A stretch of DNA of 64,000 nucleotides, taken from positions 620,001 through 684,000 of the forward strand of contig NZ_JARJBB010000001.1 in assembly GCF_029269835.1 (NCBI RefSeq), written 5' to 3'. Shown piece by piece: positions 25,485 to 35,069 of the stretch. Within the stretch, counting starts at the first letter, position 1. The number at the start of each line of letters is the position of its first letter. The notes beneath the pieces are model-generated. The model saw only the letters and a list, made by a program, of their open reading frames with translations, had not been told where the DNA came from and did no database searches. The translations under genes were made by a program, and so were the position numbers. The DNA is from Streptomyces tropicalis. Lineage in GTDB: Bacteria > Actinomycetota > Actinomycetes > Streptomycetales > Streptomycetaceae.

Positions 25485-26921
25485 TCAGTTCTCGGTGGGT
25501 GTCCTCTTCTTGCGGACGATGCTGAGGGCGGTCGCGCCCAGGACGAGCAGGCTGAGGCCGGTCGCGGCGATGAGCGGGGTGGTGCTGGTGCCGCCGGTCT
25601 CGGCGAGGTTGGTGCCGGCGGCCGTGCCGCCCACGGTCGCGGGGGCCGGCTCGCTGAGCGTCTGGGTCGTCGTGCCGCCCGCCCCGCCCTGGGTGCGGCA
25701 GTCCAGGACGCCCGCGAAGCGCCGGCCGAAGCCCTGCGGCCCGGTGATCGTGAAGTCGTAGGCCTGGTCCTCCCGCAGGGGTATGAGGACCCGCTGCGAG
25801 GCGCCGGGGGCGATGCTGTGGCCGACGCCCATCAGCCGGAAGGCGAACGGCGCGTCGCCCTTGTTGGTCGCCGTGATCGCGAGACCGCCCCTGACGCAGT
25901 CCTTGGCGGCGGACAGCGCGGGTATCGCGCCGGTACCGGCCCAGGTGGCGCTCGCGGTGGCCGAGACGGTCGACTCGCTGGAGCCGGCCAGGATCTGGGT
26001 CTGGCTGCGGCTGTCGGAGGTGAAGGCGCGGCCGACCGGCACCGTCGTCGAGCCCTGCACGGTCAGTTCGGCGGTGCCGCCCGCCGCGCCGGAGGCGGAG
26101 GAGGAGCCGCCCTTCGGTTCCTTGGGCACCTGGAAGTAGATCCGGCTGCCGTCGGCGGCGGAGGTGACCGGCCGGCCGTCGGCCCCGACGATCCGCACCC
26201 CGCTGTCGGCAGCGTCGACCGGCGGGGTCACCGAGACGCTGCCTGCACCGGTGTGCACGGTGACCGGGCCGACCCGCTCGCCGGGGTGACCGGAGACGGC
26301 GGGCGGGTCCAGGATGAGCGAGGCCGCGGGCTCGGGCAGGTCGCGGGCGCTGCGCTGGAGATAGTCCGCGAGCTTCTCCGCCTGGGGGTCGACGGCGTCG
26401 ACCCGGGCGCCGTCCGAGTAGCGCCATATGGCGACCTGGGTGCCGGCGGCGGCGTCCTGTTCGCTGAGGTTGGCGACTCCCGCCTTGGTGGCGAGCGCCG
26501 CGAGGTCGTTGACCTGCGGGTAGGAGTGCTGGACGATCCAGCGGATCTTCCCGGCGGACCGGTTGGTGCCGAGCGAGGTACCGCTCCACGGCGTCTCGTG
26601 GTACTTGGCGTCCCGCTGGGTGGGGTTGTGCAGGTCTGTGCAGTACGTCTGGAGCGTGCCGCCGCCGTCGACGGACATCTCGAACAGGCCCGCGGAGACC
26701 TGGTAGTCCGCTCCGTCGTCATGCACGACGGCGTTGGCGAAGGTCTTCAGTCCACCCATGGTGGCCGTGGCCCCGCCCTGGTTCTGCGGTGTGTCGTCCG
26801 CGGCGGCCGGGCCGGCGGCCGTCAGCACGCCGGCCGCGACCAGTCCGGTCGCCAGGGTCACGGCGGCGAGGCGGGCCGCAGCCGTCCTGCGCAGGGTCGG
26901 CGCAGAGAACGAAGCACACAC
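25485..26921 (-). CDS. Sortase-anchored thioester-domain surface protein
   Basis: 478 residues, GTG with GAAGGGG upstream. Signal peptide 1-41 (cleavage near PAAADD). A TED-type thioester adhesin domain lies at about 55-185: Cys in QTYCTDLHNP (about 95) and Gln in GTQVAIWRYSDG (about 159) should form the internal Cys-Gln thioester used for covalent attachment to amines. Beta-sandwich stalk domains follow, with two further Cys (about 376 and 416) probably bonded. The C-terminus is a sortase signal: LAETG at about 439-443, a hydrophobic segment and RKKR tail. LAxTG is the form used by class E sortases of Streptomyces, which also anchor long chaplins. It would sit on the cell wall and bind a surface or partner covalently. 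Monocistronic. Confidence 0.88.
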   Translation of the reverse strand: MCASFSAPTLRRTAAARLAAVTLATGLVAAGVLTAAGPAAADDTPQNQGGATATMGGLKTFANAVVHDDGADYQVSAGLFEMSVDGGGTLQTYCTDLHNPTQRDAKYHETPWSGTSLGTNRSAGKIRWIVQHSYPQVNDLAALATKAGVANLSEQDAAAGTQVAIWRYSDGARVDAVDPQAEKLADYLQRSARDLPEPAASLILDPPAVSGHPGERVGPVTVHTGAGSVSVTPPVDAADSGVRIVGADGRPVTSAADGSRIYFQVPKEPKGGSSSASGAAGGTAELTVQGSTTVPVGRAFTSDSRSQTQILAGSSESTVSATASATWAGTGAIPALSAAKDCVRGGLAITATNKGDAPFAFRLMGVGHSIAPGASQRVLIPLREDQAYDFTITGPQGFGRRFAGVLDCRTQGGAGGTTTQTLSEPAPATVGGTAAGTNLAETGGTSTTPLIAATGLSLLVLGATALSIVRKKRTPTEN

Positions 26922-27195
26922 AGAATTCCCCTTCGAGCAGGACCCGTTGACGTGGGGGGCACGGTCCCACCAGCAGAATCTTCAGGCTCACACGGCCTTG
27001 TCCGGCATCCTAGGGATCACCCGCACCACGCTTCGCCGTCATATGGTCAGATGAACGATCCGAATCGGAATCGTTATCGCCGACCACCCCGGCGAGCTGG
27101 ACCTATCGGCACATCAACCCGGGCGATCCCAGGCTCAGGCGCCGATAAGCCGCACTTCGCACGCGGCCCCGGTGCGGAGCCGTCAGCGCCTGACG

Positions 27196-27681
27196 CTACG
27201 TCATGAGTGCTGTGCTTGTGTGCTGTTGAAGTGCTTGGGGCTCCTGGGGCGGGGTCTCCCAGGCCGGTTCGGGCTGGGGAGGCGAAGCTGTCCCGGTCGC
27301 CCCGGTCGCCGTGGTCACCTCGGGGCGGGCGGCGCGGCGGAAGGCGGACGTGCCGCGCGCGAGGTCGTGGCCGATCGCGAGCGCGTCGATGTCGGCCGAG
27401 GTCCGGCTCTGGCCGTCGCGGGTCTCCGTGCGCACCTTGAGCCGGCCCTGCACCATGACGGGATCCCCCACGTTCAGCGAGGCCGCCGCGTTGACGGCGA
27501 GCTGGCGGTTGGCCCACACCGTGAAGAAGTTGGTGTGCCCGTCCGCCCAGACGCCCTTCTCGCGGTCCCAGTAGCGGGAGGTCACCGCCAGTCGGAACCT
27601 CGCCGAGGCACCCGACCCCAGCTCCCGGAACACCGGCTGCGTCGCCACGTTGCCCACCGTGCTGATCATCGTCTCGTTCAT
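27196..27681 (-). CDS. ssbB: Single-stranded DNA-binding protein SsbB (sporulation paralogue)
   Basis: 161 residues from the ATG at 27679-27681 (MNETMISTVGNVATQPVF) with GGGAGGGG upstream; ATG 27669 is an internal alternative. The OB fold spans about 5-110, with YWDREKGVWADGHTNFFTVWANRQLAVN as its core and a DNA-contacting aromatic pattern. The tail is Pro/Gln-rich and ends STALMT; it lacks the acidic DDDxPF tip of the housekeeping SsbA, as expected for SsbB. In S. coelicolor SsbB is needed for proper chromosome segregation in spores. Its position just downstream of dynAB, two septation genes, fits that role. Confidence 0.88.
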   Translation of the reverse strand: MNETMISTVGNVATQPVFRELGSGASARFRLAVTSRYWDREKGVWADGHTNFFTVWANRQLAVNAAASLNVGDPVMVQGRLKVRTETRDGQSRTSADIDALAIGHDLARGTSAFRRAARPEVTTATGATGTASPPQPEPAWETPPQEPQALQQHTSTALMT

Positions 27682-27900
27682 CGTGAACCCCTCCCTCGCC
27701 CGGCGCCCGGCGCCGGTCAGGCACACGTACGGGCCCGTCCCGTACGGCTGCGTCCGCCGCGGTGACCGCTTCCGTCGCGATCGCCGCGGACACCAGACTG
27801 CATCCGCCGGTCCGGGCCCGCCGGGGCCTGTGGACCGCCACCCGCCTGTGGACAACTCCCTCACCCGTGGGGGTGAGGGAGGTGCACGACGGGGGCCGAC

Positions 27901-30900
27901 TCAGCTCGTCCCCGCCCCGACGACCCGTGCGTACTGCTCCCGCACCTCGCGGTAGCGCAGCAGTTCGGCCGCCACCGGTTCCAGCACGCGGGCCCGTCCG
28001 CATCCCGCGGCCGCCTCCCGCAACCGCCGTTCCGCCTCCTGTCCGTACCGCCGTGCCGGTCCGCGCGCCGCGATCCGGCAGCTCCACTCCACGATCGGGC
28101 CGCCGATGATCCCGGCGACCATGAGCAGCACCGGCACCCACAGGTCGGGTGCCATGACGCCGGCGATCTGGCAGACCAGCCAGATCCCCCCGAAGACCTG
28201 AAGGAGCGTCATCGATGCCTGCGCGAGTACCGCCGCCGGCCACCAGCCCGGCCGCGGCGGCCTCCCCGGCGGCAGTCCGGTCCGGGTGGCCAGCTCGTCC
28301 AGCGCCTCCGGCAGCCCCTCGGATCCGCGGACCGCGGACTCCCGCACCGCCTGTGCCCACGGCGCGGGCAGCCCGTCCGAGGCCCGGTCGGCCACCGTGC
28401 GCACCGCCTGCTCGACGCGCTGGCGTGCCGTGGTCTCCTCGTCCGGCTGCGCCCGTACCGACAACCGCCCGGTGGTCGGCTCCCGCAGGTCGTTATACCA
28501 GCGCCAGAGCCGCAGCCAGGGCGTGCCGCAGGCGCGGTTGGCGTTGCGCAGCCAGGCGCGTTCGGCGGCCTCACCGGCCGCGGTGGCGCCCACGGCGTCC
28601 GCGAGCCGGGCGGCGAACTCCTCGCGCGCCTCCTCGCTCAGCCCGGTGCGACGCCGCGCGGCGTAGACCGACCGCAGCCGCTCCGCCGCCGCGTCCACGT
28701 CCGCGGAGATCCGGCGCGCCGCCGCTCCGCGCTCCGCCACGAACTGGCCCAGCGCCTCCCGCAGTTCCCCGATGCCCTCGCCGGTGAGGGCGGACACGGA
28801 CAGCACGGTGGCTCCCGGTTCCTCGTACTCCCCGAGCGCGATCCCGTCCTCGTCCAGGAGCCGCCGCAGGTCGTCGAGGACCTGGTCGGCGGCCTCGTCG
28901 GGCAGCCGGTCGACCTGGTTGAGGACGACGAAGGTGACCTCGGCGTGACCCGCCATGGGCCGCAGATAGCGCTCGTGGAGCACGGCGTCGGCGTACTTCT
29001 CCGGGTCGACGACCCAGATCACGGCGTCGACGAGCCCGAGGATGCGGTCCACGTGCTCGCGGTGCTGCACGGCCGCCGAGTCGTGGTCGGGCAGGTCGAT
29101 CAGGACCAGCCCGCGCAGCTGCGGGTCCGGGTCGGGACCCTGCACCGGGCGCCTGCGCAGCCGTCCGGGAATGCCGAGCCGGTCGATGAGGCTCGCCGCG
29201 CCGTCGCTCCAACTGCACGCGATGGGCGCGGCGGTGGTCGGCCGCCGGACGCCGGTCTCCGAGATCGCCACCCCCGCGAGGGCGTTGAACAGCTGCGACT
29301 TGCCGCTGCCGGTGGCGCCCGCGATGGCGACGGTGGTGTGCTGTCCGGAGAGCCTGCGCCGGGCCGCCGCCTCGTCCAGGACCCGGCCGGCCTCGGCGAG
29401 CGTGCAGCCGTCGAGCCGGGTGCGGGAGAGCCCGACCAGCTCGCGCAGCGCGTCCAGCCGCGACCGCAGCGGGCCGTCGTACGCGAGCGGGGTGAGCGGG
29501 TGCGGGCCGGCTGCCCGGGCGTCGGTCACGGGCGCGTGGTGGGTCTGCTCGACGGCGGTGGTCTCGGTCGCGCGGCGCGCGATGAGTCCGTCGTCCCAGA
29601 CATCGGCGGATTCGGCGGGCGCGACGGACCGGTCGGTGCCAGGGGCGGCCTCTCCTCGCGCGGGCCCGGTGCCGCCGGGGGCGGCACCGGCACCGCGCTC
29701 GTCCGCGGGGGACCCGTCCGCGCGGACGTCGCCCGGGGAGCCGTGTGCGCGGAACTCGTCCTCGTGGAGGCGGTCGGCCTGGGGTCCGCCGCCGTGCGGG
29801 TCGGCGTCGCGCAGATCGTCGCTGTGAGCCGCGTGCGCTTTCGCCTGCGGCCGGTCCGTGTACGAGAGGCCGTGGTCCGGTGCGCGGTCCGGCGCCTGCC
29901 CGGAGGCTCGGGCGGACGGGCGGTCGGCGGCGAGGGCGGGAGCGGAGGCGGGCTCCCCGGTTCCCTGCCGGCCCGGTGCGTGCTCGGGCTCGCCCTCCGC
30001 GGACCGGACCCGCGGGCACGGCGCACGGTCCGCACGCGCGGGCCCCGCGCCGACGCGATCGTCGCTGTCCCCCCGGGCCGGAGCGGGGCGGCTGCCGTCA
30101 CTGTCACTCGCCGCCGTCCCGGCGTCCCGCACGAAGCCCTCGGGGCAGGCGGTGCCCGCGCTGCTCACGAGGCCGGCGGTGCCTGTGGGGTCCGTGTTCC
30201 TGGAATCCGTGTTCCTGGGATCTGCGGGGCGCGCCGGGTCCTGGACGCTCCCTCCGGCTGCCGCCGGGATCCGCGCACCGGCCGCGGCCTCCCGGCTCGC
30301 CCCCGCGCCCTCCGGGCCCACGGCCGGGTGTTCGCCCCGGGGCGCGGGCGCCGCGGGGCCGGTGCGAGCCGTGGAGGCATCGCCCGTGCCGTCCGGCTCG
30401 GCCGCGGGCGACACACGGGCCGCTCCCCGCCGTCGCCCCGCACGGTCCGGGTACGGGGTCTCGTCGAGGCGACCGGTGTACATACCGGCCCCTGCGTACC
30501 AGGACCTGCCGGAGGTCCCGGCGGCCTCCGAGCCCGCCGGGGCCTCCGTGCGACCGGCCGGGATCTCCGGGCGGCCCACCGGGGTGCTCGAGCGCCCCTC
30601 CGGGCCCTCTGCCGTACGACTCACCGGGGCGCCGGTCCGGCCGGCCGGGGACTCCGAGCGGCTCGCGGGGATCGTGTCGCCCGCGGGCCCTCCGTCGCCG
30701 CCGTCCGGAACCTTCGCCCCCCGCTGCTGCCCCGCACCACCCGGGGCGCCTCTCGCGCCCCATGCCTCCCCCGCGCCCTCCGCGTCCCGCCCGTGCCCCG
30801 GCTCCCTCTCGCCCCTCTGATCTCTCTCGGCCTGATCGTCTCTGTCGTCCCTCTCCTCCCTCGGCTCCCTCCTGCCCGCAGGGATGGCGCCCTCGCCGTG

Positions 30901-30960
30901 CAGCGTGGCCTCGGTGCGGTCGGCGTGCTCACTGTGGTCCTGGTCAGTGACGGCGGTCAC
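27901..30960 (-). CDS. dynB: Dynamin-like GTPase DynB with long disordered N-terminus
   Basis: 1019 residues. GTG at 30958-30960 follows the dynA stop by 3 bases and uses the GGAGAGGTG at the end of dynA, so the two are coupled. Residues 1-480 are low-complexity, charged and Gly/Ala/Pro-rich with imperfect repeats (SRNTDP, PAGRTEAPAG). The GTPase domain is at about 540-740: P-loop GATGSGKS (about 547), switch GVRRPTT, LIDLPDHDS (DxxG variant), NQVD (NKxD variant). Two membrane segments at about 905-930 and 936-957 (SMTLLQVFGGIWLVCQIAGV; WVPVLLMVAGIIGG) anchor it. In S. venezuelae DynA and DynB form a complex with divisome proteins and stabilise FtsZ rings during sporulation septation. The order dynA-dynB-ssbB supports the assignment. 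Confidence 0.85.
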   Translation of the reverse strand: MTAVTDQDHSEHADRTEATLHGEGAIPAGRREPREERDDRDDQAERDQRGEREPGHGRDAEGAGEAWGARGAPGGAGQQRGAKVPDGGDGGPAGDTIPASRSESPAGRTGAPVSRTAEGPEGRSSTPVGRPEIPAGRTEAPAGSEAAGTSGRSWYAGAGMYTGRLDETPYPDRAGRRRGAARVSPAAEPDGTGDASTARTGPAAPAPRGEHPAVGPEGAGASREAAAGARIPAAAGGSVQDPARPADPRNTDSRNTDPTGTAGLVSSAGTACPEGFVRDAGTAASDSDGSRPAPARGDSDDRVGAGPARADRAPCPRVRSAEGEPEHAPGRQGTGEPASAPALAADRPSARASGQAPDRAPDHGLSYTDRPQAKAHAAHSDDLRDADPHGGGPQADRLHEDEFRAHGSPGDVRADGSPADERGAGAAPGGTGPARGEAAPGTDRSVAPAESADVWDDGLIARRATETTAVEQTHHAPVTDARAAGPHPLTPLAYDGPLRSRLDALRELVGLSRTRLDGCTLAEAGRVLDEAAARRRLSGQHTTVAIAGATGSGKSQLFNALAGVAISETGVRRPTTAAPIACSWSDGAASLIDRLGIPGRLRRRPVQGPDPDPQLRGLVLIDLPDHDSAAVQHREHVDRILGLVDAVIWVVDPEKYADAVLHERYLRPMAGHAEVTFVVLNQVDRLPDEAADQVLDDLRRLLDEDGIALGEYEEPGATVLSVSALTGEGIGELREALGQFVAERGAAARRISADVDAAAERLRSVYAARRRTGLSEEAREEFAARLADAVGATAAGEAAERAWLRNANRACGTPWLRLWRWYNDLREPTTGRLSVRAQPDEETTARQRVEQAVRTVADRASDGLPAPWAQAVRESAVRGSEGLPEALDELATRTGLPPGRPPRPGWWPAAVLAQASMTLLQVFGGIWLVCQIAGVMAPDLWVPVLLMVAGIIGGPIVEWSCRIAARGPARRYGQEAERRLREAAAGCGRARVLEPVAAELLRYREVREQYARVVGAGTS

Positions 30961-30963
30961 CGG

Positions 30964-32571
30964 TCACCTCTCCTTCAGCAGTACGGACAGCGCGGCAATG
31001 AGTTCGGCCTGGGGCTCGGGGTGCACCTCCAGCGCGTCGAGCGGGGCCAGGCGGCGCTCGCGCTCGGTGTGCATCACCCGGTCCAGCTGGTCGGTGAGCA
31101 GCCGCTCGGCCCGGTCGCGCAGGCGCAGGGCTCCGTGTGCGCCGAGCCGCTCGGCGAGCCCCTCCCCCGCGGCACGGGCCCGCCGGCCGCCGAGCAGGCT
31201 CGTGGCGATCAGCGCGGCGACGGCCTCGGGGTCGGGTGTGACGCTGCGGTCCAGGCCGCGCACCTCCTCCTCGGCGTACTCCTCCAGCTCGCGCCGCCAG
31301 CGCCGTACGGCCATCCCGATGCGGTGCTCGGTGTCCTCCCGGGAGGGGGCGAGGTCGGTCAGGCACTGCGCGGCCGCGGCCGGATCGCCGCGCCAGGCAT
31401 CGTCGATCCGCTCGTCGGCGGCGGATACGGAGCACAGCAGCAGGGCACCGAGGCTCTCCACCAGCGCGTCCAGCAGTTCGCCCGCCGTGCAGTCCAGGGG
31501 GAAGGACCGCCACCGCTTCAGCGCGTCCCCGGCGAGGACGGCACCGGCCTGCAACCGGCCCCGCAGGCGCGCGTGCTCGCCGTCGTACGCGCCGTCGACG
31601 GCGGCGGTGAGGCGCAGGGCGGCCGCGTACTGCGCGGCGGCGGCGCCTGCCAGGTCGGGCATCCGGGACTTGAGCGAGTTCAGCAGTCCGCCGGCCGTGC
31701 GGGCCGTCACGAGCTGCCGGGCCGACTGGTCCTGCGCCTGGTGGACGAGCCACATGCGCAGCGATGCCACCGCGGAGGCGGGCAGCAGCCCTCCGCCCCA
31801 GGCCGACTCGGGCAGCTCGGGCACCGTGAACCGCGGTACGTCGCCGAGCCCGGCCTTGGTCAGCAGCGCCCCGTACTGCCGGGAGACCTCGGCCACGACC
31901 TGGTGGGGCACCCGGTCCAGCACGGTCACCAGCGTCGCGTCGTACTCCTTGGCGGTGCGCAGCAGATGCCAGGGGACGGCGTCGGCGTAGCGGGCGGCGG
32001 TGGTCACCATCACCCAGATGTCGGCGGCGCAGATCAGCTCGGCGGCGAGCATGCGGTTGCCGGCCAGCAGGGAGTCGATGTCGGGGGCGTCCAGGAGGGC
32101 CAGGCCACGCGGCACGGTCTCCACGCTCTCGATGCGCAGCACCCGCGCGGGGCTCTCCTGCGGGCCGAGCAGATCGTCCACGGGCTCCTGCTGCGGCACC
32201 CACACGCGCGCGAGGTCGGGCAGGACGCGCATGCCGCTGAACCAGTGCTGGTCCTCCGGGTGGCACACCAGCACCGGTGTGCGGGTCGTCGGCCGCAGCA
32301 CGCCCGCCTCGCTGACGCGCCGCCCCACAAGGGAGTTGACGAGGGTGGACTTCCCCGCGCCGGTGGATCCCCCGATGACGGCCAGCAGCGGCGCACCGGG
32401 CTGTCTCAGTCGGGGCACCAGGTAATCGTCGAGCTGCGCGAGGAGTTCGTCGCGGTCGGCACGCGCGCGTGGAGCCCCGGGAAGGGGCAACGGGAAGCGT
32501 GCGGAGGCGACACGGTCGCGCAGGGCGGAGAGCGCGTCGAGCAGCTGGGGCCGAACGTCCAAGGTCACCAC
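30964..32571 (-). CDS. dynA: Dynamin-like GTPase DynA
   Basis: 535 residues if started at GTG 32569-32571 ([20 protein letters not shown]); ATG 32608-32610 would add 13 residues. Neither has a good ribosome-binding site. The GTPase motifs are P-loop [10 protein letters not shown] (about 68), switch [17 protein letters not shown] (DxxG replaced by DAPD) and VLDRVP in the NKxD place. The helical remainder (about 270-530) is typical of bacterial dynamin-like stalks; I see no clear membrane segment, so membrane binding probably depends on DynB. First gene of the dynAB operon. Confidence 0.85.
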   Translation of the reverse strand: MVTLDVRPQLLDALSALRDRVASARFPLPLPGAPRARADRDELLAQLDDYLVPRLRQPGAPLLAVIGGSTGAGKSTLVNSLVGRRVSEAGVLRPTTRTPVLVCHPEDQHWFSGMRVLPDLARVWVPQQEPVDDLLGPQESPARVLRIESVETVPRGLALLDAPDIDSLLAGNRMLAAELICAADIWVMVTTAARYADAVPWHLLRTAKEYDATLVTVLDRVPHQVVAEVSRQYGALLTKAGLGDVPRFTVPELPESAWGGGLLPASAVASLRMWLVHQAQDQSARQLVTARTAGGLLNSLKSRMPDLAGAAAAQYAAALRLTAAVDGAYDGEHARLRGRLQAGAVLAGDALKRWRSFPLDCTAGELLDALVESLGALLLCSVSAADERIDDAWRGDPAAAAQCLTDLAPSREDTEHRIGMAVRRWRRELEEYAEEEVRGLDRSVTPDPEAVAALIATSLLGGRRARAAGEGLAERLGAHGALRLRDRAERLLTDQLDRVMHTERERRLAPLDALEVHPEPQAELIAALSVLLKER

Positions 32572-32890
32572 ATGCGAAGAATGCCCAATTTTGGAGGAAT
32601 TCTGAAGCATATAGGCATGTCTGCGCGCCGATTGAACACAAGGGACGGAAGGGGCGAGCGGGACGCGGGCGCCGGCCGGGCATAACGAGTGCACAACACC
32701 CGGTGCGCGAGGTGCCAAAAGCGGTGCGCGATTCGCACCTGCCTGCGATTATCAGGACCGCTTCACCGAACCTCCACATCGAGCCACGGAGGCGAAGCAA
32801 TAGGGACATGGATCAGGTGGCTCTATCCTTGTGCCCGGCGACGTCACGGATCGGCCCACACCCGGGCACCACGACACAGGCCACACACCG
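32572..32890. other. Spacer between dynA and tRNA-Arg
   Basis: 319 bases without a gene. It is A+T-richer than its surroundings near 32580-32640, the expected dynA promoter region. Reading on the minus strand, TTCAAT and TATATG stand 17 bases apart (about 32633 and 32611), a possible promoter. Confidence 0.45.
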
Positions 32891-32966
32891 GCCCCCGTAG
32901 CTCAGTGGATAGAGCAGGCGCCTTCTAAGCGCTTGGCCGCAGGTTCGAGTCCTGCCGGGGGCGCCA
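32891..32966 (+). tRNA. tRNA-Arg (anticodon TCT), CCA encoded
   Basis: Cloverleaf is complete: acceptor GCCCCCG (32891-32897) pairs with CGGGGGC (32956-32962), discriminator G at 32963, and CCA encoded at 32964-32966. The D arm is GCTC/GAGC; the anticodon stem GGCGC/GCGCT encloses loop CTTCTAA with anticodon TCT, reading AGA, a rare codon in Streptomyces. The T arm contains GTTCGAGTC. Confidence 0.96.
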
Positions 32967-32972
32967 TCCCTC

Positions 32973-32998
32973 GCCCTCCCTTTCCGGGAGGGCTCTTT
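32973..32998 (+). terminator. Terminator of tRNA-Arg
   Basis: GCCCTCCC (32973-32980) pairs fully with GGGAGGGC (32986-32993) across a 5-base loop and is followed by TCTTT, 6 bases after the tRNA CCA end. Confidence 0.85.
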
Positions 32999-33546
32999 GC
33001 TGGTCAGAGCATGATCAGGAGACGGGACGAAGTCGCGGCATCCTCCCCGACGCTCACGGAATCACTCCGGAGCCGCCCCGGCCGGGAGAGCCAGCCCTCC
33101 ACCGGCGACTCGGGAAGATCCCCCACCCCTTCGAGCCACCTCCGGAGACCGGGAATCCACCCCCGACACACTCGGCACACCGGGCCGAGGCGGCCGCCGT
33201 AGGCACCTGGACGCTGTTTTCCGGCCCAACCGGCCGCGTGGACGGGCGGGATCCCGCCATGGAGCCACTCCGCCCGGCGCGTGTGCCGATTGTCATACGC
33301 ATGCCTCTCGAGGATCGAGAAGGGGGTGTCGGCTCATTGACCGCCCTACTCCCTGGGAGGAAGGTCCTTCAGTCGATCAGGGAGTGGTGATGCTGCGGTT
33401 CATGGACTGGTCCGTGGGCGCTCGCGGCTCTGGTCCTGGCCCTCCGGGCGGGACGGCGCGTCCTCCGGACCCGGAGTCTGCGCACCCTCGACTGACGACG
33501 GCGCGCCCGCGTCCTCGTTCTTCGGGGGCTGCGCCGCCGGGGACGG
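32999..33546. other. Gene-poor stretch after tRNA-Arg
   Basis: 548 bases. I see no convincing gene. A 68-codon frame at 33384-33590 (+) has GGAGG more than 30 bases too far upstream and overlaps the phosphotransferase end antisense. A location 3' of a tRNA can be an integration site, but I found no repeat of the tRNA 3' end in this window. Confidence 0.5.
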
Positions 33547-34554
33547 TCACGGAACGAGTGCGAGTGCTTCCCCTATGTTGTGCTCGATGATCCCCCGCAT
33601 CGCGGTGCGGTCGGGGAAGTCGCCGTCGAGGAGGCGGAGCGGCCCGGCCACCAGGGAGAGGTGCTGGGCGAGCCGGTAGAGGTCGAGGCGGCGGGGGTCG
33701 AGGTCCCGCCGGGCCGCCAGAGCGGCGTAGTGGCGGCCGAAGCGGAGCCGGAGGAATACGTGTTCCCACTCGGCGTCGAAGTGCATCAGGCCCTCGATGT
33801 CGATCAGGACGGGGTGCCCGTCGGCGTCGACCAGGACGTGGTCGGGCCCGAGTTCTCCGTGGACCAGTCCGAACTCCGTGCGGGGGCCCACCCGCGCGGC
33901 CAGTTCGTGCAGGCGGGCGCGCAGGGCTCCGGCGGTGGACGCGATCCTGTCCTCCCGGCCGGCCGCCTCCCCGAGATCCTCGAGCGCCCGGTCGAGGACG
34001 AGTTGTGCGCACGAAGGAGAGGTGGGCGGGGGCGGGGCCGTGGAGTCGGCGGCCGGGCCCGGGAGGTCTGTTCTGCCGGGGCGCCGGGCTCGGTGGTGGT
34101 GCATCGCGTCGAGCATCTCGGCGAGCTTGTGCAGTGTGACCGTCGCCCGTGCCGGGTCGGTCCGGAGAAGTGCTTCCAGGGTGCCGCCGCCGATGTCCTC
34201 GACCACGGCGACGCCGCCCGGCCCGCGTCGACCGCTGTCGTCCGCCAGGAGGACCTCTGGTACCCGAACTCCCAGGCCGGCCAGGGTGTGCTGGGCGGTC
34301 AGAAAAGGGGTCGTGCCCGACGCCGGTGCGAACGTGCCGGTGCCGTCGGACCGGCCCGCCTCCGGCCAGTAGTTCTCCTCCGCGGCCCAGACGTAGACGA
34401 TCGCACTCGGGACGGGCGCCCCCTCGACGTGAACCCGGTACACGCCCTTCCGGCTCCCGCCGCGCAGCCGTTCCGCCGCGACGACGCGGCACCCCGCCCC
34501 GAGCGCCTCACGCACCGGCAGCGACAGGTCCCCGACTCCCGCACCTCGCCTCAT
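33547..34554 (-). CDS. Aminoglycoside-phosphotransferase-fold protein (substrate unknown)
   Basis: 335 residues, ATG at 34552-34554 with no ribosome-binding site (possibly leaderless). An N-lobe with VAVVEDIGGGTLEALL, then the C-lobe: the Brenner motif reads HGELGPDHVL (about 234-243) where the canonical form is HGDxxxxN, so the catalytic Asp is Glu and the metal-binding Asn is His. The metal Asp is kept in LIDIEGLMHFD. I remember HGELGPDH as a recurring actinobacterial variant, so it may be active on an unusual substrate. No resistance or biosynthesis genes adjoin it. Family is clear, substrate is not. Confidence 0.78.
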   Translation of the reverse strand: MRRGAGVGDLSLPVREALGAGCRVVAAERLRGGSRKGVYRVHVEGAPVPSAIVYVWAAEENYWPEAGRSDGTGTFAPASGTTPFLTAQHTLAGLGVRVPEVLLADDSGRRGPGGVAVVEDIGGGTLEALLRTDPARATVTLHKLAEMLDAMHHHRARRPGRTDLPGPAADSTAPPPPTSPSCAQLVLDRALEDLGEAAGREDRIASTAGALRARLHELAARVGPRTEFGLVHGELGPDHVLVDADGHPVLIDIEGLMHFDAEWEHVFLRLRFGRHYAALAARRDLDPRRLDLYRLAQHLSLVAGPLRLLDGDFPDRTAMRGIIEHNIGEALALVP

Positions 34555-35069
34555 GCGGCGAAGCTAGTGGGGATGCGGGGCGTGCGCACGGGAAATACAC
34601 CCACCCCCCGGAAAAGGGGGCTCACCCCGGAGCGGCCGTGCCCCGGGGGACGCCGTCGCGTCGGCGGGGCGGGTGCGGTCGCCCGGAGCGCCGGAGCTCT
34701 TCCGTGCGCGGGGAACGCAGGGGACCACGGGGCCGGCGACGGCAGGTGGGCCGACCTGCCGAACGGCCCGCGCGGTCACCGCCGCACCGTGCGGCAGGCC
34801 GTCGCCGGACCGGTCCGCGCGGTCGTCTCCGCGCGGTGCCGAGGGTGAGGGACGGTGGGAGACGGCGGCAAGGGTTCCTCGGTGGTCGGCTTCTTGGCAG
34901 GTGCGGTCCCTCTCGGTGCGGGTTCGGGACTGCGCCGACCGTTCGGGGGGTTCGAGGTGTTCGGGCCCAGACGTCCGTACCGCCCGACGGCCCCGGCGCC
35001 GTCGGCAGCGCGGGAATCCCCCGACTGCCCCAGGTGTGCGCCGTGTTGCCGGGCTTCGGCCTGGTCGGA
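34555..35069. other. Intergenic region before the small secreted protein
   Basis: 515 bases between the phosphotransferase start and the end of the secreted-protein gene. Open frames exist on both strands but none has a ribosome-binding site with a plausible product. I see nothing further in it. Confidence 0.45.

Noticed and set aside
32891..33300. Integrated element at the tRNA-Arg 3' end
   Set aside because: No integrase gene and no second copy of the tRNA end found in the window.
33384..33590. 68-codon frame after tRNA-Arg
   Set aside because: The nearest GGAGG is too far from the ATG, the product is low complexity, and it overlaps the phosphotransferase end antisense.
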